Shown one piece after another: positions 24,206 through 36,700 of a stretch of DNA of 64,000 nt. The position numbers and the translations under genes were made by a program. A model generated the notes under the pieces. It saw only the letters and a program-made list of their open reading frames with translations. It was not told where the DNA came from and made no database searches. Position 1 is the stretch's first letter. Each line of letters starts with the position of its first letter. Origin of the DNA: Rattus norvegicus (taxonomy: Eukaryota > Chordata > Mammalia > Rodentia > Muridae); the NCBI RefSeq assembly GCF_036323735.1, contig NC_086037.1:58048002-58112001 (forward strand), read 5' to 3'.

Positions 24206-25176
24206 TGCAGATCATATAAACTTATCATTAAATATGTTCTAAAACGCATAATTCCTAAGTATATTGTAAAGTATCAGTTTCCCCGAAGACAGGGTTCTCA
24301 TATCATCTAATAGGTAGTGAAACATTTAGCAACTGATGCTCGATAATTTTGATGCTGAATATGTAAATCGATTGTCAAATATTGAAAAGTCAATTAAAAT
24401 CTCTGAAGGCCTTGTGTTTTAGGCAGCCAACAGCATTCCTGTATCAATCAATCCCACAGTGGCCTTCTGGAACCATCCTGGTGGGATCAAGAACAAAAAG
24501 AGACAAAATAGAGCTTTGAATAGTAACTTGTGCCTCGCCATATGCAAAAAGAAGTGGTTACAAAGAATAAGAGAATATTAAAACCTGAGATATCCAGAGT
24601 GTGCATAGTGAATTAGACCCGACACTATTCAAGACCACACCATGTTAGCCACACATGTCTTCGATTACGTAGTGTTCTACTAGGTATGTGCTCTCTGCAC
24701 TGCATACAAATTCCCTTTGGATTCTTGACCTCTGGTTCAGAAACTCAGCCCATGAAACTACTCAACTCTACATGCTGGGTTACTAAGTGAGTCGTGCGGC
24801 TCAGAGCAGCACAGTAAAGGGAAGGTGTTATAGGAAGAAGTGTTAGCAAAGGATGGCCTGAGAGATCCTTTTCCCATACACAGAGCATAGGAGACGTAGA
24901 ACTGAAAATCATTGAGAACTGAAGGTTACATGAGGGTCATGTTCCCATCCCTTCTGTGACCGAAGGCAGTGCTCGCTGGTGAACACCAAAAGTGATCACC
25001 ACTGGCTCTCAGAGACAGAAGCCTAGTCCTCATACATCCTACCTCTATCCATATATAATTCTATGTACTTGTGAATAAACAGCAAGTATGTCGTCTAATT
25101 AAAAATAAAAACAAATAGGGCATGAAGACGCCACAGTTTAGAGTGACAATAAATTATTTTGTGGAAGATTTGAGGT
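24206..25176. other. No gene seen; unique DNA
   Basis: No repeat or coding frame recognised. Confidence 0.5.
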
Positions 25177-25306
25177 CTCTCTGTCTCTCTGTGTGTAGCT
25201 CTCTCATATGTGTCTCTGTCTTTCTCTCTGTCTCTATGTGTGTGTCTATGTCTCTCTCTGTCTCTGTCTATCTCTGTCTCTCTATGTGTGTCTCTCTTTG
25301 CTTCTC
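25177..25306 (+). repeat. Imperfect TCTG/TCTC/TGTG repeat
   Basis: About 130 bp of interrupted TCTC, TGTC and GTGT units. The open frames across it on both strands are compositional. Confidence 0.9.
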
Positions 25307-25944
25307 TTATCATTAGCTCCTTCTTCAGAGGACGGAGCACCAGCCCTCTCAAAGCTTTTCTGTCAATCTACTCCCAGAGAAATAAGAAAGCCAAGGCAGT
25401 GTTAAATCGGCTCACGTTTAATCCCAGGCTAATATAACTGCAACGGTTGTCCTCGAAAATTTTAATTCCCAAACCAGCAGGGATTGGAGCTGGGCTGCTA
25501 TTTCTCCAACCTGTATTTCTCCATGTGATGCTTTCGTCTAGCTCTTGGTTATTTGCTTAGGAACCGTGGATTTGTAAAGGATCATTATTGATGTCTAATA
25601 GTTCACAGTCTTGAAGTTATCATCAGAGTGCTTACAAGAAAACAGTGTTTATATATTTATTTTTGAGAAGGGCACATATAAAATATATTCCTAGCCACAC
25701 TAGAGAGGCACAAAACTGGACATAGATTAAAGAACTGTAAGTTTAGGTACTAATACATTCCTTATATAGTATGAGTTTGGCAACTCAAAGCAGTTACAAT
25801 ATTTGCTATTTTACATTTGTTTAAAGAAAGTGTGCCTGCTCTTCAAAGGAGACATTTTTCTAAATTTTAGGACTCTGGATTTTAGGATAATCACTGCTAA
25901 GATAGATCCTACTGTGCTGGTACATCAGGGGCATTACATTAGAG
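25307..25944. other. No gene seen; unique DNA
   Basis: No repeat or coding frame recognised. Confidence 0.5.
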
Positions 25945-26105
25945 CTGTGGTTCTTAACCTGCCGGTCAGATATTTACATTACAATTCATAACACCAGCAA
26001 AATGACAGTTATGAAATAGCAATGCAACAATCTTATGGTTGGGGTCACAACAATGTGAGAAAATGTATTAAAGGGTTGCAACATTAGGAAGGTTGAGAAC
26101 CACTG
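25945..26105. mobile_element. URR1 nonautonomous hAT transposon
   Basis: Ends are 'ctgtggttcttaacct' and 'ggttgagaaccactg', near inverted repeats of each other. The body has 'agatatttacattacaattcat', 'atgacagttatgaaatagcaa', 'ttatggttggggtcac' and 'attaaagggttgcaacattagg'. Flanks cattagag (25937-25944) and cctttgag (26106-26113) agree at 6 of 8 bases, fitting a decayed hAT target duplication. No coding capacity. Confidence 0.88.
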
Positions 26106-26204
26106 CCTTTGAGGACAGGGAAGTGGCACAGTGAAGATGGGAACCCAGAATAGGGAGAGACTGAGGGAGAGACTGCTTAGGAAATCTTCACCTTATTTAT
26201 GAGT

Positions 26205-26407
26205 ACACCTGAGTGTGTATTTGTGTCCCGTGCATGCGTGTGTGCTCGTTTCCCGTGTGTGTGTGTTTATACACCCATGTGGCATAGCGCATGGGCGGAA
26301 GACAGAGGACAACTGGCAAAAGTCTGTTTTCATCTTCTGCTACGTGGATCCTGGAACTGGAACTTGGGTCATCAAGGCTTGGTAGCCTGAGACACTGAGC
26401 TATCCTG
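26205..26407 (-). mobile_element. B3-type SINE, antisense
   Basis: The plus strand has a GT-rich 5' part, then 'gcggaagacagaggacaactggc', 'ggatcctggaactgg' and 'gagacactgagctatcctgg' (reverse complement of the SINE head). Confidence 0.72.
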
Positions 26408-27159
26408 GAAGAGCTGAATTCTTCAACCTGGAGTTGATGGAGGAGTGGTGGTTTAATCACAGTTTACTCCCTTCTTCGCTGACCTCATTTCTTACCCCAT
26501 GGGCAATGTTGAGTTGAAGCAGGATGTCAATGTGTCAACAAGTTTAATCTCCACTAACTAAAAATAACCAATAAAAGAAAATATGTACCCAGAGGGCTTT
26601 GCTGTATAGCCTTTCTTCTCTTCCCACCAAGGTTTACATGGCGACCTTTCTCTTATCTCTTAAGGGCTCATGAATGATTAAGATTACAGTAATACACACA
26701 TGCATGCACACACATGCACATATGTACAGGCACATGCCACAGACACACAGAAAAGGCAAATATGGGCTAACCATGACTTTAAAATCAGTGGCTTACAATG
26801 CAGGGCTTTCGATCACACCCATGGGTTTCCTATTTAGAGACTGGGCTTGGTACCAGTCACAAGAGGAGTGACACCACGCATGAAAAACACAAGCTCTCCC
26901 CAGCTAGGCCCCATTGTCTGGTAATAAATAGAAGCATGCTGCACAATAAGCCCTTCTCTGAAAATAGAAGCATCACCAAACAGGGCACAGTGATGCGGCT
27001 TCTGTCTTAACTTACGGAGTACCACAACCCGCTAATGAGCTTGCTTCTCTTGGCAATTGTGTTCAGCTTCCAAGAGAACATAGCATTGCCAGTGCACTAT
27101 AGGTATTGTCTTACAGGCATCAAATGTTTTCTGGTAAATGAAATATAGTTGTAGAAGAG
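26408..27159. other. No gene seen; short CA-rich patch at 26693-26745
   Basis: Unique sequence apart from an imperfect CA/CATG patch. Confidence 0.5.
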
Positions 27160-27309
27160 GGAAGAGGGAGAGATGGTTCCACAGATACAAGAGCTTGCTG
27201 TTTTCCACCTCTCCAGAGGATCAGAGTTCAATTCCTACCACTCACTCATATGGTGTTAACTCCAGAGTCACGGGATATGATGCCCTCTCCTGGCCTTAGT
27301 GAGCTCTTA

Positions 27310-27364
<55 letters not shown>

Positions 27365-27425
27365 CTTTCAATACTCCCTCCACACACAAAAATAAGCATA
27401 AATGAAAATAAAATAATTCTTCAAA
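27160..27425 (+). mobile_element. B2/B3 SINE with internal CA expansion
   Basis: 'gagggagagatggttccacagatacaagagc', 'cagagttcaattcctaccactc' and 'gatgccctctcctggcct', then (CA)n at 27312-27360, then an A-rich end. Confidence 0.82.
27312..27360 (+). repeat. (AC)n microsatellite
   Basis: About 24 AC units within the 3' part of the SINE at 27160. Confidence 0.95.
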
Positions 27426-29871
27426 TGTATGCAATTGTAAATAACATATTTCTCATTCTCAGGTATATCTGATTCTAATACTGTTAAAAAAAATAAAAGA
27501 AAAGGAGGTTGGTTGCTCAGAATCATTTGCTGTGTAGCTTGAACCACAGAATCTATTGTTTGGAAACGACCCTGACCATGATAGCAATTTGAAATGTGTG
27601 AACCCAGAGAGTGAGTTTTTGTTCCAAGGCTAGTTGTTTTCCATAAACTCCGTTCTCCTATGTGGAAGGCAAAAACAAACAACTAAATCCTTAAGCAAAC
27701 TACAGTTCAGTGTTTTGCCATTGTATTTAATTTTGCTTTAAGGCTAGTTTCATGTTTTTTTGTTTTTTTACTCTTGGGATAAAATTAGCCAAGAACTTGG
27801 TGCTGTTTCTGCGATTTGATGTTCTGTCCTTGTTTGATTCTTTTTGCTTCCTGCTGAGGTGACAGAGCTTTATTCAAGATGTTTCCCAGGAGGGGGAGGA
27901 AGAACCAAGCGAACTGGTAAATAAGAATACATCAGAGACGGAAGGATGGATAAAGAGTGAATTCTTCAGTATCAGGAAAAGTTTCTGGCCAAGTATGAAG
28001 CCACAGGGATAACTCAGATAAAAAACAAACAAACAAACAAAAAAAACCCTTAACATTGTCTTTAGTATGTTCCCAAAGTGAGAGTAGGGTCAACCACATA
28101 CACAGCAGGAAGAAACCCTCAGCTACACCATGAAACAGGACCTCGGCTCTGTGGCAGGTTAAGCAATGGCTGTGAAAATGTTCACCGCTATTTGGGGGCA
28201 GAAAGAAAATGTGGTTTTGATGATATTTTTTTTAAAAAAAAAAGCATCATTTTGATTGTTTTATTATTTATTTGGTTGTGGGTGAGATGGGGAGCAAAGC
28301 CAAGTTTTGGGGGAACATGGCAGGAAATCTCATTATCTTACTCAAGACTTTCCTGGCCTCCTAGCCATCTAGATAATCAACCTGGTTCACTGTGTCACTA
28401 GGACATTCCTTCTCAGTTTGCTGGAACTTCTGACATCCTTGGGATGGTTTTTAATGTGTCTCAGTTTGAGGACGGCATCGTGACAATCGTAGAAGAGGTG
28501 CCAGTGCTTCGGCCCACTCTACTTTTGAGCACGAAACATCAAAAGAATAAATGTTCAGAATTGAACCAACTTGCTACTCAGCTGTCACCCACAGAAAGGG
28601 GTGGGATTTTGAATCTGTGTTGTTCTGGTTACTGATGCCGTACAATAAAGGCTTCTTCGAGTGATCACAAATAGAGGACAAACATTTGTGGAGATAAATT
28701 GGAATGGGTACAAGTGCATCTCCTATTATTTTCTGCTTCAAAGAGCATCTGGTATGAATCTATTCCAGGAATATCTGTCAGACAGGAGTCACGGAGGTGG
28801 TTCTTAATGTATCATACCCCAGGCTCCATTATGAAAACAGCTCGGAATCAATGTGCTCCACTTCCGTGTACGTTTTGACATCTCAATGGCTGTCTCCTGG
28901 CCACACACCATGAATAAAGTATACATTTATGTAAATTCTGGACACTTGTTCTGAGGACAGAGAGTGAAAAATAAGGACATTCTAACTCACTGTCTCCTGC
29001 TCCATGCACATAACACAGAATTTTTTATTTTATTTTATTTTTTTGAGATTACAAAGTACGTGAGATTTCACTTCCAGAAAAATAAGCATCCCTTTCTTCA
29101 GTAGCCACGGGGTGGGTCTCCTCTAATTCAATTTAATTCTGACAGGACCTCACCAAGGGGTGGTATCTGCTTCCTCAAGTGGGGAACTCCATCCCGAGAC
29201 CTTACCCTTTTCCACATGCTAGTAGCAGGTCTGTTTGAGATTCTGACCAACTAGGTAGACATTATATCCCCTTCTAGAGGTAAAAATCATTTTCTAGAGT
29301 GGCTAAGGTGAGTCGGGAATAATGCTCTATTTCCATGTAGATGATCGGAAAGGATAATTTTAATCATACAGATAAGCAAGCAGGCAAAGGAAACACTACA
29401 GTGAGGTTTGGTTGGATCCTAAGCACTGAGCCCCATCTCTGCAGAGGTGAATTGTGTCTTCCCTGTAGCTGAGTGACTTTTTGCCAGCCTTTATAAGCTC
29501 AGGTCTCCACTTGCTCTCTGCCCTCTTCAGTTTCTCTGGAGACTTAATTGCACAGTCAGGACAGAAAAAGTCTGAATTGGCGCTAATAGGCTCAGTAGGG
29601 GGAGCCCAGCAAAACCTCTGCAGATTCCTCATGGTCTCTCTATGCAGCATTCCTGCCTTCTGGACATGGGGCAGGGTCCCTTTTGAAAAGGAGGTCATGT
29701 GCTCTCATATGAGATGAGACAGGTCAGGGCCTGTTTTCCTGCCTGTCTCTGAATTAGAAAGGGCGGGGGTAAGCATGATTTTTAGCTCCTATGAGCCAGC
29801 TTAATAAAGAGAAATTCTAGATTCTATAATCTGCCTTGGGGAAAGAGAGAAGCAGATAGAAGGGGACAGGA
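27426..29871. other. No gene seen; unique or unclassified DNA
   Basis: Contains small A-rich runs (28029-28047, 28226-28243) and a T-rich patch at 29022-29043. No coding gene or confident repeat family recognised. Confidence 0.45.
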
Positions 29872-29872
29872 G

Positions 29873-29904
<32 letters not shown>

Positions 29905-29936
29905 CAGACAGACAGAGACAAAGACACACACACAGA
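29872..29936 (+). repeat. (GA)n(GACA)n microsatellite
   Basis: GAGA passing into GACAGA and CACA units over about 65 bp. Confidence 0.93.
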
Positions 29937-30655
29937 TTTTGCTCTCTACATTCTAAAGCACTCCATGAGTCTAGTCACTTAAATAATAAGAGCTATGGGA
30001 TGTATGAGCCACAAACCATGGACAAAATAATTCAAATAGTGTATGTCAAATTACCACACTTCTAGTCTTAGGGTCTTTTGTAAGAAAAAGTCTGTGGCTA
30101 TGGATTTTCCTCTTTCTGCAGGTTGAATTAGTGTTTTGTCAATTAACAAGGAAGAGTTGTAGGACCATGCTGTCTACTCTTTGCCTGTATCAAAATAGTA
30201 TATTGGACAAGATCAGGTACCTTCAGGGGAGGATGGCCATGGACAAAAATAGCATCTTAAAATTTGCTCTTTCTGTGGGGGGAGTATGGAGTATGTGGGA
30301 AAAGGGTACATATGTCAGCTCCATTTAGTTTCATACATTGTAAGGATGAGCTAAGACTGTTTCATGCTTTGTTTCAGTCTTTTCTGTCCCATATCTTAGA
30401 TTTCAGTGGCAGAGAGTTTTATGCTTTTAAGGGCTCAGATATCTGATGTCACCTACCCATATAATCCCCCTTTTAGTGTCTGTATGCACAGAGGTCCTTT
30501 TTTTTCTATGTCACATAATATTCACAGGATGATCAGAGTTAGGCATGTTGACACCTTTGGGTTCTACTACAGCGCAGTATGTGCTAAAGCAGAAAGGCTC
30601 CACACATCTGTAGCTCACCAATAGCAGCTCCCCAGAGCTTTGAGTCATAAGGATA
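29937..30655. other. No gene seen; unique DNA
   Basis: Overlapping short plus-strand frames at 30131-30624 have no recognisable domains. Confidence 0.5.
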
Positions 30656-31010
30656 TTGTGGTTTAAATATGAAAGAATCCTATTAGCTCATGTGTTGAAA
30701 ACTTGATCATTGGTTGGTGGCACTATTTTGGGAGATTCTAGAAACTTCAGGATGGAAGGCCTAGTTGGATAAGAGGAAGGTCACTGGGGATGGATCTCTG
30801 AAGTTCCTACATGGCCCCTAATCCCCTCCTGCATTATGCTTCCTGCCTACAGTGAGGACAACAACCCCTACTATTAATGCTCTGACCGCTATGATGTTGT
30901 GTCTTACCATGAGTCCAGAATCAACATAAACAAGGGCTATGGACTGAAATCTCAGAAACCAGGAATCAAAAGAAGTCCTTCATTGTTTAAACTGTTTTTG
31001 CCTATCACCG
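30656..31010 (+). mobile_element. MaLR-type LTR, diverged
   Basis: 'tgtggtttaaatatgaaagaatcc', 'gctcatgtgttgaaaacttgatc', 'ggtggcactattttgggagattctagaaacttcagg' and 'aggaaggtcactgggg' follow the order of ERVL-MaLR LTRs. No internal region is visible, so it is a solo LTR or fragment. Confidence 0.65.
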
Positions 31011-31043
31011 TGGTCAAAAGTCACCCTTTACAAAGAGAAAACT

Positions 31044-31204
31044 AGGGGGCTGGGAAGATGCTCAACCAATAAAGTGCTCTCCGTGCAAGCAAAAGGACAT
31101 GAGTTCAATCCTCAGAGGCAGGACACTGATAGCATCTTAGGGCTTCCATATGCATGATCATACCATGTGCATCTCACTCTCATGCACACACACACACACA
31201 CACG
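31044..31204 (+). mobile_element. B2/B3 SINE
   Basis: 'agggggctgggaagatgctcaaccaataaag', 'catgagttcaatcctca' and a CA repeat at the 3' end (31186-31203). Confidence 0.72.
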
Positions 31205-32021
31205 CCACAAGGTGTATTAGATATTTACTTTGATATTGCTGTGGGGAGATGTTGGAGGAGAAGTAAAAGAGAAACTCTTCCTATAATACATGGGACCAAA
31301 TGGGCCACTATTCTACCTACATGGGTTATCCCTGGGTTCTATAGGAAGAAATGCAAGTAACAAACACTCAGAGTATCCTCGTGACCTTGCACATCTGACT
31401 TATAGAAGGGCAGAATACTAGGAGGCGGTTATTTCAAGCTACTAAATGAGCAGTTGTCTGTCCTAGAACATGAAGGCAAAGTAGCCTCCCACGCTCACGT
31501 CCCTTTCTTCCTTATCTCTGGAAGTAGCTTGGCCGCAATTCGATGGAAGCCGGATTGCCATGGAATTGGTATTAAACAGAGATTCGATGACGACTCAGAT
31601 GCGCAGCCTAGCTTCCTCGTGCGCTTCGTAAGGAAGCCAAGGGCACTTGGTCCTCATCGTACACTTTCCCAACAGAGCTGAGTGAGTAAACCACTAAGCA
31701 CTCCAGATATGGCCCATGGTGGCTTCCTTTTCCTTCTGCACCTTTCATTCTGGTCTTTTCTGATAATCGCGGGAATAAATGTCTACACAACCAGCAGCTT
31801 GTACTTAACTCTGGATCTTAACGGTGTGTTTCTAAAGAGATATAAACGAATGCAGCAGTATCCTTCCCCTGCCGCCTATTTTTTTAAGAAAAATTATGAA
31901 TAAATTGAAGATAATTATGAGAGTACTAATAGTAAAACTATTTTCAAGAAGATGCCATATAACTTTATATTCATACACACTGTATATCCATCATTTTCAT
32001 CTTCTCAATGAAAAGGCAAAC
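31205..32021. other. No gene seen; unique DNA
   Basis: No repeat or coding frame recognised. Confidence 0.5.
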
Positions 32022-32222
32022 CTGCAAGGCTAAAGTATGAGTCAGTGGCAAAGAGTGCTCTCTGCTCTTCCAGAGGTCATGAGTTCAGTTCCCAGCACTC
32101 CGGCTTGCAGGTACATGACTGCCTGACTGCCTGTAATTGCAGAAATCTGATGTCATCTTTTAATATCTGTGGCCACTACTCTCTGCACTTCCTCTATCTT
32201 TGCCTGTCTGTCTGTCTGTTTG

Positions 32223-32223
<1 letters not shown>
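32022..32223 (+). mobile_element. B2/B3-type SINE
   Basis: 'agtatgagtcagtggcaaagagtgctctctgctcttcc', 'catgagttcagttcccagcac' and 'ctgcctgtaattgcag'. Followed directly by the CT/CA microsatellite. Confidence 0.75.

Positions 32224-32311
<88 letters not shown>
32224..32311 (+). repeat. Compound (CT)n(AC)n microsatellite
   Basis: About 45 bp of CT followed by about 42 bp of AC, directly 3' of a SINE. Confidence 0.97.
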
Positions 32312-32315
<4 letters not shown>

Positions 32316-32846
32316 AAAAATTCGCAGTTGGAACTGATTAATGTCCACTATGTGAGCACAAAGGCTTGAGCCTTAAGATTATTATGTAAGTTGATTATTA
32401 TGTACATTGATTAGAGGCTCATGTACATTGCAAAAATGAGATTTATGTCATGTCCACTTGAGTCTGAAAGCCACTCTCATGAGCAATCCTTAGCGTCCAC
32501 AGTAGTATATCTATCAAACCCTGTGGCACCATGAAAGGTCTCCCACAGGCTCAGGTTTTGAATGTGAAGTCCCCAGGTCTGGTTCCATTTTAGAGAGTAT
32601 GGAATCTTCAGGAAATGGATGCAGCTTGCAAAAGTAGGTCACTAGGTCACTCTTTAGGGTTCCACCTTGTTTCAACCAGCCTGGACTCTGTTGTGTCTGC
32701 CGCCATGTCAGCAAACCTCCATTTCTTACCCCCACCACGATGAATAGGGCCACTCCAGCCTCTATGCTTTCCCTGCCATGATGTACTAAGACTCTTTGAA
32801 ACCGTGAGCCTAAATAAGTTCCAAGTCATTTATAACTGCATTTATC

Positions 32847-32849
<3 letters not shown>

Positions 32850-32904
<55 letters not shown>
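32850..32904 (+). repeat. (GT)27 microsatellite
   Basis: Perfect GT run at the 3'-tail side of the antisense SINE that follows. Confidence 0.97.
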
Positions 32905-32905
<1 letters not shown>

Positions 32906-33060
32906 GGGGGGATGTATACATATGTCATTGTACAGAGTAAAGGTTGAATGAGTTTGGGGGAATTGGTTCCCTCCCATTGCCATGTAGGTTCCTGAAACTG
33001 AATAGTGTCGTTAGTGTCATTAGGTAAGTGCCTTTACCTGAACTAGCTTACCAGCATTTT
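32905..33060 (-). mobile_element. B3-type SINE, antisense, interrupted by L1
   Basis: 'gggggaattggttccctcccattgccatgtaggttcctgaaactg' and 'taagtgcctttacctgaactagcttaccagc' are the reverse complement of a B2/B3 body and head. The L1 target site (33045-33060, repeated at 39282-39297) lies in the SINE head, so the SINE was present before L1 arrived. Confidence 0.65.
33045..33060. repeat. L1 target-site duplication, left copy
   Basis: agcttaccagcatttt here is identical to 39282-39297. The T run of the L1 poly(A) tail (minus strand) starts inside it at 33057. Confidence 0.95.
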
Positions 33061-33064
33061 TTTT

Positions 33065-33070
33065 TTTATT
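33065..33070 (-). terminator. L1 polyadenylation signal
   Basis: Reverse complement gives AATAAA immediately before the A-tail, the usual position at an L1 3' end. The A-tail is short, about 11 nt including bases shared with the target duplication. Confidence 0.85.
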
Positions 33071-33792
33071 AACTTGAGTATTTCTTATATACATTTCGAG
33101 TGTTATTCCCTTTCCCGGTTTCCGGACAAACATCACCCTCCCCCCTCCCTTTCCTTATGGGTGTTCCCCTCCCAACCCTCCCCCCATTGCCGCCCTCCCC
33201 CCATAGCCGCCCTCCCCCCATAGTCTAGTTCACTGGGGGTTCAGTCTTAGCAGGACCCAGGGCTTCCCCTTCCACTGGTGCTCTTACTAGGATATTCATT
33301 GCTACCTATGGGGTCAGAGTCCAGGGTCAGTCCATGTATAGTCTTTAGGTAGTGGCTTAGTCCCTGGAAGCTCTGGTTGCTTGACATTGTTGTACTTTTG
33401 GGGTCTCGAGCCCCTTCAAGCTCTTCCAGTTCTTTCTCTGATTCCTTCAATGGGGGCCTATTCTCAGTTCAGTGGTTTGCTGCTGGCATTCGCCTCTGTA
33501 TTTGCTGTATTCTGGCTGTGTCTCTCAGGAGCGATCTACATCCGGCTCCTGTCGGTCTGCACTTCTTTGCTTCATCCATCTTGTCTAATTGGGTGGCTGT
33601 ATATGTATGGGCCACATGTGGGGCAGGCTCTGAATGGGTGTTCCTTCAGTCTCTGTTTTAATCTTTGCCTCTCCCTTCCCTGCCAAGGGTATTCTTTTTC
33701 CTCATTTAAAGAAGGAGTGAAGCATTCACATTTTGATCATCCGTCTTGAGTTTCGTTTGTTCTAGGGATCTAGGGTAATTCAAGCATTTGGG
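33071..33792 (-). other. L1 3' UTR with G-rich tandem repeat
   Basis: Noncoding 3' region downstream of ORF2. The G-rich part on the minus strand (33140-33230) contains a 17-bp unit, ctatggggggagggcgg, in two full copies plus a variant third. Runs of six and three G recur, and G-rich, quadruplex-capable 3' UTR tracts are a known conserved feature of mammalian L1. Another copy of this 3' UTR lies at 48484-48730 with one unit fewer. Confidence 0.9.
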
Positions 33793-36700
33793 CTAATAGC
33801 CACTTATCAATGAGTGCATACCATGTATGTCTTTCTGTGAATGGGTTAGCTCACTCAGGATGATATTTTCCAGTTCCAACCATTTGCCTACGAATTTCAT
33901 AAACTCGTTGTTTTTGATAGCTGAGTAATATTCCATTGTGTAGATGTACCACATTTTCTGAATCCATTCCTCTGTTGAAGGGCATCTGGGTTCTTTCCAG
34001 TTTCTGGCTATTATAAATAAGGCTGCGATGAACATAGTGGAGCACGTGTCTCTTTTGTATGTTGAGGAATCTTTTGGGTATATGCCCAAGAGAGGTATAG
34101 CTGGATCCTCAGGCAGTTCAATGTCCAATTTTCTGAGGAACCTCCAGACTGATTTCCAGAATGGTTTTACCAGTCTGCAATCCCACCAACAATGGAGGAG
34201 TGTTCCTCTTTCTCCACATCCTCGCCAGCATCTGCTGTCCCCTGAGTTTTTGATCTTAGCCATTCTCACTGGTGTGAGGTGAAATCTCAGGGTTGTTTTG
34301 ATTTGCATTTCCCTTATGACTAAAGATGTTGAACATTTCTTTAGGTGTTTCTCAGCCATTCGGCATTCCTCAGCTGTGAATTCTTTGTTTAGCTCTGAAC
34401 CCCATTTTTTAATAGGGTTATTTGTTTCCCTGCGGTCTAACTTCTTGAGTTCTTTGTATATTTTGGATATAAGGCCTCTATCTGTTGTAGGATTGGTAAA
34501 GATCTTTTCCCAATCTGTTGGTTGCCCTTTTGTCCTAACCACGGTGTCCTTTGCCTTACAGAAGCTTTGCAGTTTTATGAGATCCCATTTGTCGATTCTT
34601 GATCTTAGAGCGTAAGCCATTGGTGTTTTGTTCAGGAAATTTTTTCAAGTGCCCATGTGTTCCAGATGCTTCCCTAGTTTTTCTTCTATTAGTTTGAGTG
34701 TGTCTGGTTTGATGTGGAGGTCCTTGATCCACTTGGACTTAAGCTTTGTACAGGGTGATAAGGATGGATCGATCTGCATTCTTCTACATGTTGCCCTCCA
34801 GTTGAACCAGCACCATTTGCTGAAAATGCTATCTTTTTTCCATTGGATGGTTTTGGCTCCTTTGTCAAAAATCAAGTGACCATAGGTGTGTGCGTTCATT
34901 TCTGGGTCTTCAATTCTATTCCATTGGTCTATCTGTCTGTCTCTGTACCAATACCATGCAGTTTTTATCACTATTGCTCTGTAATACTGCTTGAGTTCAG
35001 GGATAGTGATTCCCCCTGACGTCCTTTTATTGTTGAGGATAGCTTTAGCTATCCTGGGTTTTTTGTTATTCCAGATGAATTTGCAAATTGTTCTGTCTAA
35101 CTCTTTGAAGAATTGGATTGGTATTTTGATGGGGATTGCATTGAATCTGTAGATTGCTTTTGGTAAAATGGCCATTTTTACTATATTAATCCTGCCAATC
35201 CATGAGCATGGGAGATCTTTCCATCTTCTGAGGTCTTCTTCAATTTCTTTCCTCAGTGTCTTGAAGTTCTTATTGTACAGATATTTTACTTGCTTGGTTA
35301 AAGTCACACCGAGGTACTTTATATTATTTGGGTCTATTATGAAGGGTGTTGTTTCCCTAATTTCTTTCTCGGCTTGTTTCTCTTTTGTATAGAGGAAGGA
35401 AACTGATTTATTTGAGTTAATTTTATACCCAGCCACTTTGCTGAAGTTGTTTATCAGCTTTAGTAGTTCTCTGGTGGAACTTTTGGGATCACTTAAATAT
35501 ACTATCATGTCATCTGCAAATAGTGATATTTTGACCTCTTCTTTTCCGATCTGTATCCCCTTGATCTCCTTTTGTTGTCTGATTGCTCTGGCTAGAACTT
35601 CAAGAACTATATTGAATAAGTAGGGAGAGAGTGGGCAGCCTTGTCTAGTCCCGGATTTTAGTGGGATTGCTTCAAGTTTCTCTCCATTTAGTTTAATGTT
35701 AGCAACTGGTTTGCTGTATATGGCTTTTACTATGTTTAGGTATGGGCCTTGAATTCCTATTCTTTCCAGGACTTTTATCATGAAGGGGTGTTGAATTTTG
35801 TCAAATGCTTTCTCAGCATCTAATGAAATGATCATGTGGTTCTGTTCTTTCAGTTTGTTTATATAATGGATCACATTGATGGTTTTCCGTATATTAAACC
35901 ATCCCTGCATGCCTGGGATGAAGCCTACTTGATCATGGTGGATGATTGTTTTGATGTGCTCTTGAATTCGGTTTGCCAGAATTTTATTGAGTATTTTTGC
36001 GTCGATATTCATAAGGGAAATTGGTCTGAAGTTCTCTTTCTTTGTTGTGTCTTTGTGTGGTTTAGGTATAAGAGTAATTGTGGCTTCGTAGAAGGAATTC
36101 GGTAGTGCTCCATCTGTTTCAATTTTGTGGAATAGTTTGGATAATATTGGTATGAGGTCTTCTATGAAGGTTTGATAGAATTCTGCACTAAACCCGTCTG
36201 GACCTGGGCTCTTTTTGGTTGGGAGACCTTTAATGACTGCTTCTATTTCCTTAGGAGTTATGGGGTTGTTTGACTGGTTTATCTGTTCCTGATTTAACTT
36301 CGATACCTGGTATCTGTCTAGGAAATTGTCCATTTCCTGAAGATTTTCACGTTTTGTTGAATATAGGTTTTTAAAGTAAGATCTGATGATTTTTTGAATT
36401 TCCTCTGAATCTGTAGTTATGTCTCCCTTTTCATTTCTGATTTTGTTAATTTGGACGCACTCTCTGTGTCCTCTCGTTAGTCTGGCTAAGGGTTTATCTA
36501 TCTTGTTGATTTTCTCAAAGAACCAGCTTTTGGTTCTGTTGATTCTTTCTATGGTCCTTTTTGTTTCTACTTGGTTGATTTCAGCTCTGAGTTTGATTAT
36601 TTCCTGCCTTCTACTCCTCCTGGGTGTATTTGCTTCTTTTTGTTCTAGAGCTTTTAGGTGTGCTGTCAAGCTGCTGACATATGCTCTTTCCTGTTTCTTT

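Noticed and set aside
34620..34647. A frameshift separating the two ORF2 pieces
   Set aside because: The gap is 24 nt plus the stop codon, all multiples of three, and conserved L1 residues flank the stop in the same phase. It is a nonsense codon, not a frameshift.
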